From NCBI RefSeq assembly GCF_000832125.1, contig NZ_JPRK01000009.1, positions 1 to 64,000 on the forward strand: DNA of 64,000 nucleotides. The letters run 5' to 3'. The position numbers were made by a program, and so were the translations under genes. Source of the stretch: Flavobacterium hibernum (GTDB lineage: Bacteria; Bacteroidota; Bacteroidia; Flavobacteriales; Flavobacteriaceae). The notes under the pieces are model-generated. The model saw nothing but the letters and a program-made list of their open reading frames with translations. It did not search any database and was not told the DNA's origin. Position 1 is the stretch's first letter. Each line of letters opens with the position of its first letter. Positions 16,067-24,962 of the stretch are shown here, piece after piece.

Positions 16067-16747
16067 ATGAAAAAACCAAAATATCTCTTTCCCTTACTTA
16101 CATTTCTACTCAGCTTTTGTTGTGCATTGTTTGTTGCAATGAAAGTTTTTCCGAATAATCCATTTTCAGGAAAAAAAACAGCACAAAATAGTTTGACTGA
16201 TAAAATTCAGGATGCTGATATTATTTTCCAAACTTCAGAATCAAGCCAATGCGAGGCAGTACGAATTGCTACTAACTCAAAATTTTCGCATTGTGGAATT
16301 ATCTATAAAATTAACGGAGATTTATTTGTTTTTGAAGCTGTTCAGCCTGTAAAACTTACTCCATTAAGCGACTGGATTAATCACGGAAAAGATCACAAAT
16401 TTGTGATTAAGAGATTAAAAAATGCTGATAAAGTGTTAAGCGAAGCTACACTGCAAAAAATGAAAGATTATAGTCAAAAATTTATGGGAAAGGAATATGA
16501 TGCTTACTTTGACTGGACTGATACCAGAATTTATTGCTCAGAGTTGGTTTGGAAAATTTATAAAAACGGTGCCAATATCGAATTATCAAAACTAAAGGAA
16601 TTGAAAGATTTTAACCTAACAGATAAAAGAGTGCAAAAGATTCTAAAAGAGAGATATGGAAATAACATTCCTCTTGAAGAGAAAGTTGTTGCGCCATCAG
16701 ATTTAGTCGATTCGGATTTATTAAAAACTATAATCGATACGTATTAA
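16067..16747 (+). CDS. YiiX/YebB-like NlpC/P60-superfamily cysteine hydrolase
   Basis: 226 residues with an N-terminal hydrophobic anchor or signal (residues about 6-26). The circularly permuted papain-like core carries His75 in SKFSHCGI, Glu90 in FVFEAVQPV and Cys157 in RIYCSELVWKIY, in the order typical of permuted NlpC/P60 (Peptidase_C92/YiiX) proteins. These act on amide or thioester bonds, in some cases of lipids or peptidoglycan; the substrate here is unknown. The active site is complete. Probably periplasmic or membrane tethered. It stands alone between two terminators. Confidence 0.82.
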   Translation: MKKPKYLFPLLTFLLSFCCALFVAMKVFPNNPFSGKKTAQNSLTDKIQDADIIFQTSESSQCEAVRIATNSKFSHCGIIYKINGDLFVFEAVQPVKLTPLSDWINHGKDHKFVIKRLKNADKVLSEATLQKMKDYSQKFMGKEYDAYFDWTDTRIYCSELVWKIYKNGANIELSKLKELKDFNLTDKRVQKILKERYGNNIPLEEKVVAPSDLVDSDLLKTIIDTY

Positions 16748-16790
16748 CGTTAGGCTTTTAAATTATTTCTAAAATTGTATCAAATCAAGA

Positions 16791-16838
16791 AAAAGAGCAT
16801 AACTTCAAATAGTGCAGAGGTTATGCTCTTTTTTTTGT
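16791..16838 (+). terminator. Terminator after the YiiX-like gene
   Basis: 16-bp stem (16791-16806 with 16817-16832, one G-U pair), then eight T. Confidence 0.85.
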
Positions 16839-16962
16839 TATTCAACGAATTTAAAAGCATTTGGACGAAGAACTATTAAAAACGCTAAAACTTTTATTAA
16901 TTTCAGTAAAGAAATGATGGTATTTTACTGATGTTAAACTAAACGCCCCCTGGGTTTCATCT

Positions 16963-18057
16963 ATGAATAACACAACTACAGACTTATCAGAACATCCTGT
17001 TGATTTTTTTACCAATTTTGAGGACTTTTTTAATACTTCTCCTGACTTATTATGTGTCGCGGGTTTTGATGGTTATTTTAAAAGAATAAATCCATCAGTA
17101 TCAAAATTATTAGGGTATAGTAATGAAGAATTATTCTCTAAACCTATTAATGATTTTGTATTTGATGATGACAAGAAAAATACCAAAAATGCGCGAAAAG
17201 ATCTGACTCAAAAAATTGGTTTGTACAATTTTGAAAACCGATATGTTACCAAAAGCGGCAATATTGTTTGGCTTTTATGGACTTCTTTTCCTGTTGCTAA
17301 AGACAAATTAGTATATGCTATCGCAAAAAACATTACTTTTAAAAAAGAACTTGAGCAAGAAAGAAATGCTCATTTAACTGAACTTACCAAGGTAAATAAA
17401 GAGCTCAAACAACTTACTTACACTACTGCACACGATTTAAGATCGCCTGTAAATAATTTATTAGCTGTTTTTGATCTGCTGGATAAATCGACGATTACAA
17501 ATCCTGAAACGCTAGAATTAATCTCAATAATCGAAGCTTCTACTCAAACTTTGAAGAAAACACTGATTGATCATGTCGCAATTTTGGATAAAAAAAATGA
17601 AGAAGATAATCAGCTTGAAATCTTAGATTTTAATATCATTTTACAAGAAGTTTTATCTTCTATAAATTCTTTAATTCAGAACTCAAAAGCTAAAATTACC
17701 ATTGATTTTTCGGAGGCAGACACTATCATTTTTAATAGAAATTCTTTAAAAAGTATATTCTTGAATCTCATTACAAATTCAATCAAGTATTCTAAGCCCG
17801 GCGCTTTGCCAATCATTAACTTCAATTCGCTTCGTTTTAATGGAAGTACACAACTCATTATTACGGATAACGGAATTGGTTTTGATATGGAAAAGGTTAA
17901 AGACAGAATTTTTGGATTACATCAGAAATTTAATTCGCATAAGGATAGTAATGGTATTGGCCTTTACTTAGTATACAATCATGTTACTAATCTTGGCGGA
18001 CATATTTCTCTGGAAAGTAATTTGAATGAAGGCGCTAAATTTACAATTACTTTTTAA
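16963..18057 (+). CDS. PAS-domain sensor histidine kinase
   Basis: 364 residues, no transmembrane segment. A PAS domain spans about residues 20-128 (LLCVAGFDGYFKRINPS, LLGYSNEEL, then a PAC-like end), followed by a short coiled coil and a dimerisation helix with phospho-acceptor His157 in TTAHDLRSPVNNL. The ATPase domain has the N box (LNLITNSIKYSKPG), G1 (ITDNGIGFDM) and G2 (GIGLYLVYNHVTNLGG). It autophosphorylates in the cytoplasm; the PAS domain senses an unknown signal. No response regulator is adjacent, so its partner is elsewhere. The ATG at 16963 gives a full PAS domain. Confidence 0.92.
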   Translation: MNNTTTDLSEHPVDFFTNFEDFFNTSPDLLCVAGFDGYFKRINPSVSKLLGYSNEELFSKPINDFVFDDDKKNTKNARKDLTQKIGLYNFENRYVTKSGNIVWLLWTSFPVAKDKLVYAIAKNITFKKELEQERNAHLTELTKVNKELKQLTYTTAHDLRSPVNNLLAVFDLLDKSTITNPETLELISIIEASTQTLKKTLIDHVAILDKKNEEDNQLEILDFNIILQEVLSSINSLIQNSKAKITIDFSEADTIIFNRNSLKSIFLNLITNSIKYSKPGALPIINFNSLRFNGSTQLIITDNGIGFDMEKVKDRIFGLHQKFNSHKDSNGIGLYLVYNHVTNLGGHISLESNLNEGAKFTITF

Positions 18058-18074
18058 GACCAATTCCTTCTAAT

Positions 18075-18107
18075 AAAAAAAGCTACAAGTAAAACTTATA
18101 GCTTTTT
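18075..18107. terminator. Bidirectional terminator
   Basis: AAAAAGCTA-x-AAG pairs with CTT-x-TAGCTTTTT with one mismatch; A and T runs on both sides. It separates the kinase gene from the convergent peptidase gene. Confidence 0.7.
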
Positions 18108-18129
18108 AGAAATTTTTATGTATAGATTA

Positions 18130-19521
18130 TTAATTTGATGCCGCCGGAAGAACGATTCCGTTTTGGTCCATTAAATACATTAATGTTGTCATTGTTGCAG
18201 CACCAAGTTCTAGTTCTCTTTTGTTTATTGCGTCAAATTTATCGTTTGCTGCATGGTGATAATCAAAGTAACGCTGAGAGTCTGGCTTTAAACCTGCTTT
18301 AACGATCGCCTTAGACGTTAAATGACCAATATCTGAACCTGCATGACCAATTGTAAAACTATGCACTAAATAAGGCTCAAAAAGATCTTTGTACTCTTTT
18401 ATCTTTTTATAATTAGCATCATCAGCTTCTATAGAGAATCCTCTTGGAGAAAATCCTCCTGAATCACTTTCTAAAGCAAAAATGTGGTTTTCGTTCTTTT
18501 GTTTTGAAACTTCTTCATATTTGGCTCCGCCTTTTCCGCCGTTTTCCTCATTCATAAACAAAACTACACGAATAGTATTTTTAGGTTTGTAGTTTAAGTT
18601 TTTCAAAATACGAAGTACTTCCATACTTTGTACTACTCCTGCCCCATCATCATGAGAACCATCGGCCAAATCCCAAGAATCTAAATGTCCTCCAACAATC
18701 ATTATGTTTGATGGATTTACTGTTCCTGTCAATTCGCCAATTACGTTATAAGACAATACATCTGGTAATGTTTCGCAAGATTGTTTGAAATAAAATTTTA
18801 AAGTTGGATTTGCTTTTAATGATTTACTCAACAATTCAGCCCCATTTGTACTAATTGCCGCAGTTGGAATATATTCTTCTTTTGGAAGGCTACCATAACT
18901 TTGAACTCCTGTATGTGGAAAATCGTCTAAACGCAAATTCATAGAACGAACAATTGTTCCTACAGCTCCAAATTTTGCTGCTTCTTGTGCACCGGCATAT
19001 CTTTGATCTACGCATGCTCCATACGAAGTAAATGTTTCGATGTTTTCAGGATTCATTGGTCTGTTATAAAACACAATTTTACCTTTTACTTTATCGCCTA
19101 ATTGTTTAAGTTCATCAATTCCTTGCACTTCTACAATTTCGGCAGTAAGTCCTGCTTTTGGAGTTGCTACTGATCCTCCTAGAGCACAAATTGGCACAGC
19201 TGTTTTTAATTTTCCGTCTAAGATAAAAGCGGTTTCTTTTTGACCACGAACCCAATGTGGCACCATAACTTCTTGCAAATAGACTTTATCAAGTCCTAAA
19301 GATTCTAATTGTGTCTTGGTATATTTAACTGCTTTTTCTGCATTTTCAGATCCAGACAAACGACTTCCAATGTCGTTAGACAAATATTCTAACCAAGTAT
19401 AACATTTTGCTTCGGTTAAAGCTTTTTTATAGAATAATTTAATATTTTTTTCATCATTTGATTGTGCAAAAGATGTCAATCCGTTTAAAACTAAAACAGT
19501 TAAAAGAATCGTTTTTTTCAT
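18130..19521 (-). CDS. Secreted M28-family zinc aminopeptidase/carboxypeptidase
   Basis: 463 residues with a signal peptide (LLTVLVLNGLTSFAQ). A PA-like insert occupies about residues 120-230. The M28 core holds the two-zinc ligands: GGHLDSWDLADGSHDDGAG (His and bridging Asp), NEENGGKGG (catalytic Glu and a Glu ligand), ESDSGG (Asp) and DYHHAANDKFD (His near the end). The layout matches plasma-glutamate-carboxypeptidase-like peptidases that release single amino acids from peptides. It probably works in the periplasm or outside. TAACTTTG on the minus strand at 19588-19581 is a likely -7 box. It appears monocistronic and not part of the neighbouring PUL. Confidence 0.88.
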   Translation of the reverse strand: MKKTILLTVLVLNGLTSFAQSNDEKNIKLFYKKALTEAKCYTWLEYLSNDIGSRLSGSENAEKAVKYTKTQLESLGLDKVYLQEVMVPHWVRGQKETAFILDGKLKTAVPICALGGSVATPKAGLTAEIVEVQGIDELKQLGDKVKGKIVFYNRPMNPENIETFTSYGACVDQRYAGAQEAAKFGAVGTIVRSMNLRLDDFPHTGVQSYGSLPKEEYIPTAAISTNGAELLSKSLKANPTLKFYFKQSCETLPDVLSYNVIGELTGTVNPSNIMIVGGHLDSWDLADGSHDDGAGVVQSMEVLRILKNLNYKPKNTIRVVLFMNEENGGKGGAKYEEVSKQKNENHIFALESDSGGFSPRGFSIEADDANYKKIKEYKDLFEPYLVHSFTIGHAGSDIGHLTSKAIVKAGLKPDSQRYFDYHHAANDKFDAINKRELELGAATMTTLMYLMDQNGIVLPAASN

Positions 19522-19580
19522 AGGTTAATGGCATTTTTGGATTAATTAATCTTTTGAATCCGTTAATTTCTCAATAAATT

Positions 19581-19588
19581 CAAAGTTA
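19581..19588 (-). promoter_or_regulatory. -7 promoter box of the M28 peptidase gene
   Basis: TAACTTTG read on the minus strand, 60 bases before the start codon; exact TAnnTTTG match, no clear -33 element. Confidence 0.45.
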
Positions 19589-19650
19589 AACAAAGAAACA
19601 AAATTATTTATAGCTACTTGATTTTTTAGCACTGGTTTTCAAAAAAAATA

Positions 19651-19696
19651 AAAACCCACTAACACCAAATTTTTCATTTGAATATTAGTGGGTTTT
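19651..19696 (-). terminator. Terminator of the GDPD-GH43 unit
   Basis: Perfect 12-bp stem AAAACCCACTAA (19651-19662) with TTAGTGGGTTTT (19685-19696), an inner CAAAT/ATTTG stem, and a T run on the minus strand. Confidence 0.8.
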
Positions 19697-19750
19697 CAGG
19701 TTTTAAACATAAGTGTCACACTGACTTTACATTTTTATTCTTGAAAAAAA

Positions 19751-19790
19751 CTAAGGATGGATTAAAATCCGTTGAAAAGAATCGTAATGT
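19751..19790. repeat. GATGGATTAAAATCC repeat unit
   Basis: The unit near 19755 matches the GATGGATTAAAATCC palindrome at 1861-1875 and then continues as GTTGAAAAGAATC, similar to the bases near 1970-1980. A fragment of the same intergenic repeat family. Confidence 0.5.
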
Positions 19791-19812
19791 TGAGTAGCCA
19801 AAGAGTTTTTCT

Positions 19813-21735
19813 TTATTTCACTTCGATCAATTTGTTTTTAACTCCAATTCCGTTTTCATTAAAAGCTTCAATCGTAAAATAATACTTTGTGCCTTTGTCC
19901 AAACCTCTAAAGTCGTATGAGTTTTCGCCATAAACCATAATGCTATTGTATAATTTATCCGGAGTAATTCCGTAATAAATATTATATCCAATTGCATCGG
20001 CTTGTTTTTTCCAAGAAATCATAGCATTACGCGAATCTTTAGCGTTTCTGTTTACTTTAAATTCTGAAACTCCTTTTGGTTTTTCTAGTAATCCGTTTCC
20101 AAAAACTCTGAAATCTGAAATGGCAAATAAACCAGATGCATTATGAATGTTTTCCATTTTTACATAACGCGCATTAATTGGCTTCGTTAACTCCACATAA
20201 TCATGAGGAACGTCTTTATCATTATTCGATTTATCAATAACTAAAGTCCAGTTTACCGCATCATCAGACATATAGATTTTGTACTGATAATAAATATCCA
20301 TTGCTTTGTTGTATTGTGTCGCTTTATGATCTGCATAATTGATTTGTAACGCATTTATTTGCATTTTTCGACCTAAATCTAGTTGCAACCACTCGCCCGG
20401 ATTAGCTGTTTTTGCAGACCAATAGGTTTGAATGTCTTCATCGGTTAAATTATTCGCTCCATAACAAAACTTTTCGAATACTTTTTTTCCTCCAGTATCT
20501 ACTCTGTGTGTCTGAACTTCCATGCAATCTTCAAAAGAAGAAACGGTTACCGGTTTTTTATACGAAAGCAACATCCAACCGGAAGAAGCACCTTTTGTTT
20601 GATCGCGTTCGCCTGTTGGAAGCACTATTGGAAAATCTCCATAAGAGGTAATAGAATACATTACATCGTCTTTATCAAATCCTGCAGGAAACATATCTAT
20701 ACGACGCTCAAAACGGTCTTTTATAGAAATTTTGCATGTTCCGGTATTCCAGTAATTACCAAAATTATCTGCAAAAGTATTTCCGTGTCCCGCTCCAATT
20801 ACAAAACCTCCCGGTTTATATGACATTGGATTGTGTTTTTGATATGTAAATGGTCCTAAAGGACTATTTCCTACATGAACACCATTTGCGTAACCTTTAA
20901 ACTCGGTTGCTGGTGCTCCGTATTGCATATAATATTTTCCGTTGTGTTTGGTCATCCAAGCGCCTTCGATAAAATCTCCCCAAGGAGCAGGTTCCATGTC
21001 ATTATTAGGCCCAAAGCGTTCCCATCCGTGATTTTTAGGATCTAGGCCTACCACTTCTTTTATTTGCCCGTACGGACGCTGAATATCTTCTACTTCGGTT
21101 GCTGCATAAAGTTTTGCATAATCTGCCTGATTTCCTACTGGCAACCACGTTTTATAATCTACTTCGGTTCCTACTAGAGGTAATTTTCCGCTTGAACCGT
21201 AATACATATATACTTTTTTATCATCATCCTGAAAAATAGCAGGATCCCACGTTGGCAACATTGCTTTATCTACATGTCGTAACCAACGTCCTGATTTTGG
21301 ATCAGCAGTTTTCCAAACCGGATGATCTTTTTTCCAAGTAGACCCCACATAAAACAATGTATCATTTACAACCCAAGCCGCTGGTGCACATTGATCGTCA
21401 TCGCCCGGTTGTCGTTGAAAACTTCCGTAAACGAATTTCCAGTCTGACATGTCTTTACTCCAAAAGAAACCTGCCTGATTGGTAGCAAATAAATAATATT
21501 CTCCTTTGTAGGTAATAATTACCGGATCTGCGCTTGAACGACGCGACTCAGGAATTCCGTTGTGATTGTGTGTTGTGTAATTGTATCCTATATTTATTGG
21601 ATTACAATATGTTGATTGTGGTTTGTTTGGATCGAACCACTCCGTTTTTCCGGGAATGGTATTTTTTTGCGCAAATGTATTGGAACTGAATCCTGTAAAA
21701 AGCAACAAAAACGAAATTAGATAGGGATTTCTCAT
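19813..21735 (-). CDS. Secreted GH43-like glycosidase with discoidin (F5/8 C) and FN3 modules
   Basis: 640 residues with a signal peptide (LLFTGFSSNTFAQ). The five-blade propeller carries candidate GH43 catalytic acids Asp70 (SSADPVIITYKGEYYLF), Asp164 (WDPAIFQDDDKKVY) and Glu257 (FIEGAWMTKHNGKYY). A discoidin/CBM32-like domain follows at about residues 425-545 (YWSAKTANPGEWLQLDLG), then an FN3-like domain to the end. GH43 enzymes usually cut arabinose- or xylose-type linkages; this architecture is common in Bacteroidota and often uncharacterised. The start codon lies 2 bases after the GDPD stop codon, so they are one operon. Substrate unknown. Confidence 0.85.
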   Translation of the reverse strand: MRNPYLISFLLLFTGFSSNTFAQKNTIPGKTEWFDPNKPQSTYCNPINIGYNYTTHNHNGIPESRRSSADPVIITYKGEYYLFATNQAGFFWSKDMSDWKFVYGSFQRQPGDDDQCAPAAWVVNDTLFYVGSTWKKDHPVWKTADPKSGRWLRHVDKAMLPTWDPAIFQDDDKKVYMYYGSSGKLPLVGTEVDYKTWLPVGNQADYAKLYAATEVEDIQRPYGQIKEVVGLDPKNHGWERFGPNNDMEPAPWGDFIEGAWMTKHNGKYYMQYGAPATEFKGYANGVHVGNSPLGPFTYQKHNPMSYKPGGFVIGAGHGNTFADNFGNYWNTGTCKISIKDRFERRIDMFPAGFDKDDVMYSITSYGDFPIVLPTGERDQTKGASSGWMLLSYKKPVTVSSFEDCMEVQTHRVDTGGKKVFEKFCYGANNLTDEDIQTYWSAKTANPGEWLQLDLGRKMQINALQINYADHKATQYNKAMDIYYQYKIYMSDDAVNWTLVIDKSNNDKDVPHDYVELTKPINARYVKMENIHNASGLFAISDFRVFGNGLLEKPKGVSEFKVNRNAKDSRNAMISWKKQADAIGYNIYYGITPDKLYNSIMVYGENSYDFRGLDKGTKYYFTIEAFNENGIGVKNKLIEVK

Positions 21736-21737
21736 TT

Positions 21738-22523
21738 TTATTTTGTGTTTTTAATTCTTTGATTTAATAATTCTGGTTCATTGGTCGTTATGTAATCAAA
21801 TTTGTTTTTGATTATCCAATCCATAACTTCAGCATCATTTACAGTCCATACATTTAAAGTAATATGATTGTCTTTTGCTTCTTTGATCCATTCAGGATGT
21901 TTTTGAAAAACGGAATAATGAAAATCAACTCCAGTAATTTTATCTGATTTTACTGCTGCGGGAGATTTATTTCCTTCCAGATATTGTAAAGTAGTTATGG
22001 GATCAACTTCTCGAATTTGTTTCAAAATTTCATAATCAAAACTGATGTATGAAGTTATTTTATCAGCTTTAAGTTTTTTGATTGTTTCAACTGCTTTCAA
22101 TGCAGTTTCTCTTCCTCTTTCTTTACTAATTTCAGATGGTTTAATTTCACAAACTAAAATGGTGTGTTTATTATTCTTTTTGCCTTCGGTAATATACTCG
22201 TGTAAAGTGGGGAGCTTCTCGCCGTTTGAAAGTTTAAACTTTATTAGATCTTCGTAATTTGTTTTTTCGATTAGCAATTTATTATAATGTGCATCATGAT
22301 TAATTACAAGCGAATCATCTGCAGTTCGCCAAACGTCAAATTCTGAACCTGCCAATTTTAAATCGATCGCATGTCGAAGTGAAGCTATTGAGTTTTCGGG
22401 AAGGTTGTTCTTTTTCCAGGCTCCACGATGCGCTACTATAGCATTCTTTTTTGAGCTACAAGAAGAGAAAACAGTTATAGCAATCACAAAAACAGATGCA
22501 TAAAATATTTTAATTGTATTCAT
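21738..22523 (-). CDS. Lipoprotein glycerophosphodiester phosphodiesterase
   Basis: 261 residues with a lipoprotein-like signal (FVIAITVFSSC, Cys22). GDPD catalytic set complete: His32-Arg33-Gly34 (VAHRGAW), Glu43 (LPENS), Glu61 and Asp63 (SEFDVW), His76 (VINHD). The family hydrolyses glycerophosphodiesters to glycerol 3-phosphate and an alcohol using a divalent metal. The anchor places it in the periplasm or at the outer membrane. Adjacent to GH43 and the GH144/GH3 locus, it may strip phosphoglycerol from imported glycans rather than recycle phospholipids; this is inference. A terminator separates it from GH3, so it has its own promoter. Confidence 0.88.
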   Translation of the reverse strand: MNTIKIFYASVFVIAITVFSSCSSKKNAIVAHRGAWKKNNLPENSIASLRHAIDLKLAGSEFDVWRTADDSLVINHDAHYNKLLIEKTNYEDLIKFKLSNGEKLPTLHEYITEGKKNNKHTILVCEIKPSEISKERGRETALKAVETIKKLKADKITSYISFDYEILKQIREVDPITTLQYLEGNKSPAAVKSDKITGVDFHYSVFQKHPEWIKEAKDNHITLNVWTVNDAEVMDWIIKNKFDYITTNEPELLNQRIKNTK

Positions 22524-22596
22524 TTTATAGAAATTAAGATTTATATTTCTTTAATTTTAAAGATTGAATTTACTTACAAAACAGAAGTTTTAAAGC

Positions 22597-22630
22597 TAAA
22601 AAAAGCCCTCCGAACTAACTACGAAGGGCC
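22597..22630 (-). terminator. Terminator after the GH3 gene
   Basis: Minus-strand stem GCCCTTCG (22629-22622) with CGGAGGGC (22611-22604), one G-U pair, followed by seven T. It closes the susC-to-GH3 operon. Confidence 0.8.
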
Positions 22631-22651
22631 AATCAATAATAAATAAACCAA

Positions 22652-24952
22652 CTATTTAGTTAACTCAAAACTAACTTTCTTATCTGCATTTGAATTTCCT
22701 CCAACGAAAACATCAAACTGCCCAGGTTCTGCTACAAATTGTAAATCAGAATTATAAAATTTTAGATCTTCAACTGTGATATCAAAAGTCACGGTTTGTT
22801 TCTCTCCTTTTTTAAGTGTAATTTTTTGAAAATTTTTCAATTCTCTAACTGGTCTTGTTACTGAACCAACTAAATCTCTAATGTACAATTGAACAGTTTC
22901 TTTTCCGTCATAGTTTCCTGTATTTGCAACGTCTACTGTTACTTTTAGTTTTCCTGCAGGATTCATTTTATCAGATGAAATTTTCACGTTTGAATACTCA
23001 AATGATGCATAACTTAATCCGTAACCAAATGGGAATAATGGTTCGTTTCTTTCGTCGATATAATTAGATCTGAATTTTTCGAATTTACCTTCTGTGTTAG
23101 AAAGTGGTCTTCCTGTATTTTTGTGTGCGTAATAAATTGGCAATTGTCCAACGCTTCTTGGGAATGTTGATGTTAGTTTTCCTGAAGGGTTAACATCTCC
23201 AAATAATACATCAGCAATAGCGTAACCTGCTTCTGAACCTGCGAACCATACATTTAAAATTGCCGGAACTGTTTCGTTTTCTTCTTTTATTACTAACGGA
23301 CGACCATCAAATAAAACTAAAACTACTGGTTTTCCTGTTTTTAATAATGCATTTAATAAATCTTTTTGTGCTTGTGGAATTTCTAAATTAGTACGGCTAC
23401 TAGATTCTCCACTCATTTCTGCAGATTCTCCAAGTGCAGCAACAATTACATCAGATTGATTAGCAACTTTTAAAGCTTCTGCTAATAATTCTTCTTTAGA
23501 ACGACCGTCACGGTTTAATGTTTTTCCAAACATTGTAGCATTAGTTTCAAAAGTTTCGTCGTAATCTAAATTACTTCCTTTTGCATATAAAACTTTTGTA
23601 GATTTTCCTGCTACTTCTTTGATTCCTGCTAATAATGAAATAGCATTTTCCATTTTTGTAGCTACACTCCAAGTTCCTGGCATGTTTTCTTTAGCATCTG
23701 CCAATGGCCCGATTAAAGCAATTGTTCCAGATTTTTTAAGAGGTAATACTTGGTTTTGATTTTTTAATAAAACCAAAGATTGTGCAGATATTGATCGTGC
23801 TTCTTTTCTGCTGCTTGCTGTAAAGATTTCTGTTTTTGCTCTGTTAACATCGCAATATTTGTACGGATCCTGGAACAATCCTAAATCGTATTTTGCTTCA
23901 AGAATAAGTTTAACAGCGTTGTCGATTGTTGCCATTGTAACTTTTTTCTCGTCTAAAGATTTTTTCAAAGTTGTTAAGAAACCTTCTCCAACCATATCCA
24001 TTTCTACACCTGCATTTAAAGACTGAGCAGATACTGCTTGTAAGTCTCCCATACCGTGCTCGATCATTTCAGGAATTCCAGTAAAATCTGTTACTACAAA
24101 ACCTTTAAAACCCCATTGTTTTCTTAAAACATCAGTCATTAACCATTTGTTTCCTGTTGCAGGAATTCCGTCAACTTCGTTAAAAGAAGCCATAACTGAA
24201 CCTACACCGGCATCAACTGCTGCTTTGTAAGGAGGGAAATAATCGTTGAACATTCTGATATGACTCATGTCAACTGTATTGTAATCACGACCACCTTCTG
24301 GCGCACCATATAAAGCGAAGTGTTTTACACATGCCATGATCGAATTATTTTTTGAAAGATCGTGTTGTTGGTAACCGTTTACCATTGCAGTTGCAATACG
24401 GCTTCCTAAGTAAGGATCTTCTCCTGAACCTTCAGAAACTCTTCCCCAACGTGGGTCACGAGAAACATCTACCATTGGCGAGAATGTCCAGTTGATACCA
24501 TCTGCACTCGCTTCTTGTGCTGCAATTTGCGCACTTCTTTCGATTAAGCCCATATCCCAAGTACAAGATAATCCTAGCGGAATTGGGAATGTTGTTTCGT
24601 AACCGTGAATTACATCCATACCAAAAATCAACGGAATTTTCAATCGACTTTCTTCGACTGCAATTCTTTGTACTTCTTTAATTTTTTGAACAGATTTTAT
24701 ATTGAATAATCCTCCAACTTTACCTTCAGCAATTTTTTTAGCCACGTCAGAACTGTTTGCTTGTCCTGTTGTAATATCTCCAGAAGTTGGTAAATTAAGC
24801 TGACCTAATTTTTCGTCTAATGTCATTTTTGACAATAGTTCAGCTACAAACTCTGACCTTGGTTTAATTTTTACTGTATTTTTAGTGTTCTTTTTTTGAG
24901 CGTAACCCAAAACAGCACAGCCTAAAAATAGTAAGACTAATTTGTTTTTCAT
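22652..24952 (-). CDS. Periplasmic GH3 beta-glucosidase
   Basis: 766 residues from the ATG at 24952, which begins a signal peptide (KLVLLFLGCAVLGYAQ); longer forms overlap the upstream hydrolase gene. GH3 N-terminal barrel with KHF (Lys210-His211) and nucleophile Asp289 in GFKGFVVTDFTGI; the alpha/beta sandwich follows (ALGESAEMSGESSSR carries the likely general acid), and a C-terminal FN3-like domain starts near residue 670. It releases glucose from beta-linked oligosaccharides. Bacteroides homologues beside GH144 act on sophorose-type beta-1,2 links. It starts 10 bases after the preceding stop codon in the susCD operon. Confidence 0.93.
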   Translation of the reverse strand: MKNKLVLLFLGCAVLGYAQKKNTKNTVKIKPRSEFVAELLSKMTLDEKLGQLNLPTSGDITTGQANSSDVAKKIAEGKVGGLFNIKSVQKIKEVQRIAVEESRLKIPLIFGMDVIHGYETTFPIPLGLSCTWDMGLIERSAQIAAQEASADGINWTFSPMVDVSRDPRWGRVSEGSGEDPYLGSRIATAMVNGYQQHDLSKNNSIMACVKHFALYGAPEGGRDYNTVDMSHIRMFNDYFPPYKAAVDAGVGSVMASFNEVDGIPATGNKWLMTDVLRKQWGFKGFVVTDFTGIPEMIEHGMGDLQAVSAQSLNAGVEMDMVGEGFLTTLKKSLDEKKVTMATIDNAVKLILEAKYDLGLFQDPYKYCDVNRAKTEIFTASSRKEARSISAQSLVLLKNQNQVLPLKKSGTIALIGPLADAKENMPGTWSVATKMENAISLLAGIKEVAGKSTKVLYAKGSNLDYDETFETNATMFGKTLNRDGRSKEELLAEALKVANQSDVIVAALGESAEMSGESSSRTNLEIPQAQKDLLNALLKTGKPVVLVLFDGRPLVIKEENETVPAILNVWFAGSEAGYAIADVLFGDVNPSGKLTSTFPRSVGQLPIYYAHKNTGRPLSNTEGKFEKFRSNYIDERNEPLFPFGYGLSYASFEYSNVKISSDKMNPAGKLKVTVDVANTGNYDGKETVQLYIRDLVGSVTRPVRELKNFQKITLKKGEKQTVTFDITVEDLKFYNSDLQFVAEPGQFDVFVGGNSNADKKVSFELTK

Positions 24953-24962
24953 TCTAATATAT

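Noticed and set aside
20412..20823. Two plus-strand open frames within the GH43 gene
   Set aside because: Cys/Arg/Lys-rich antisense translations of a confident gene.
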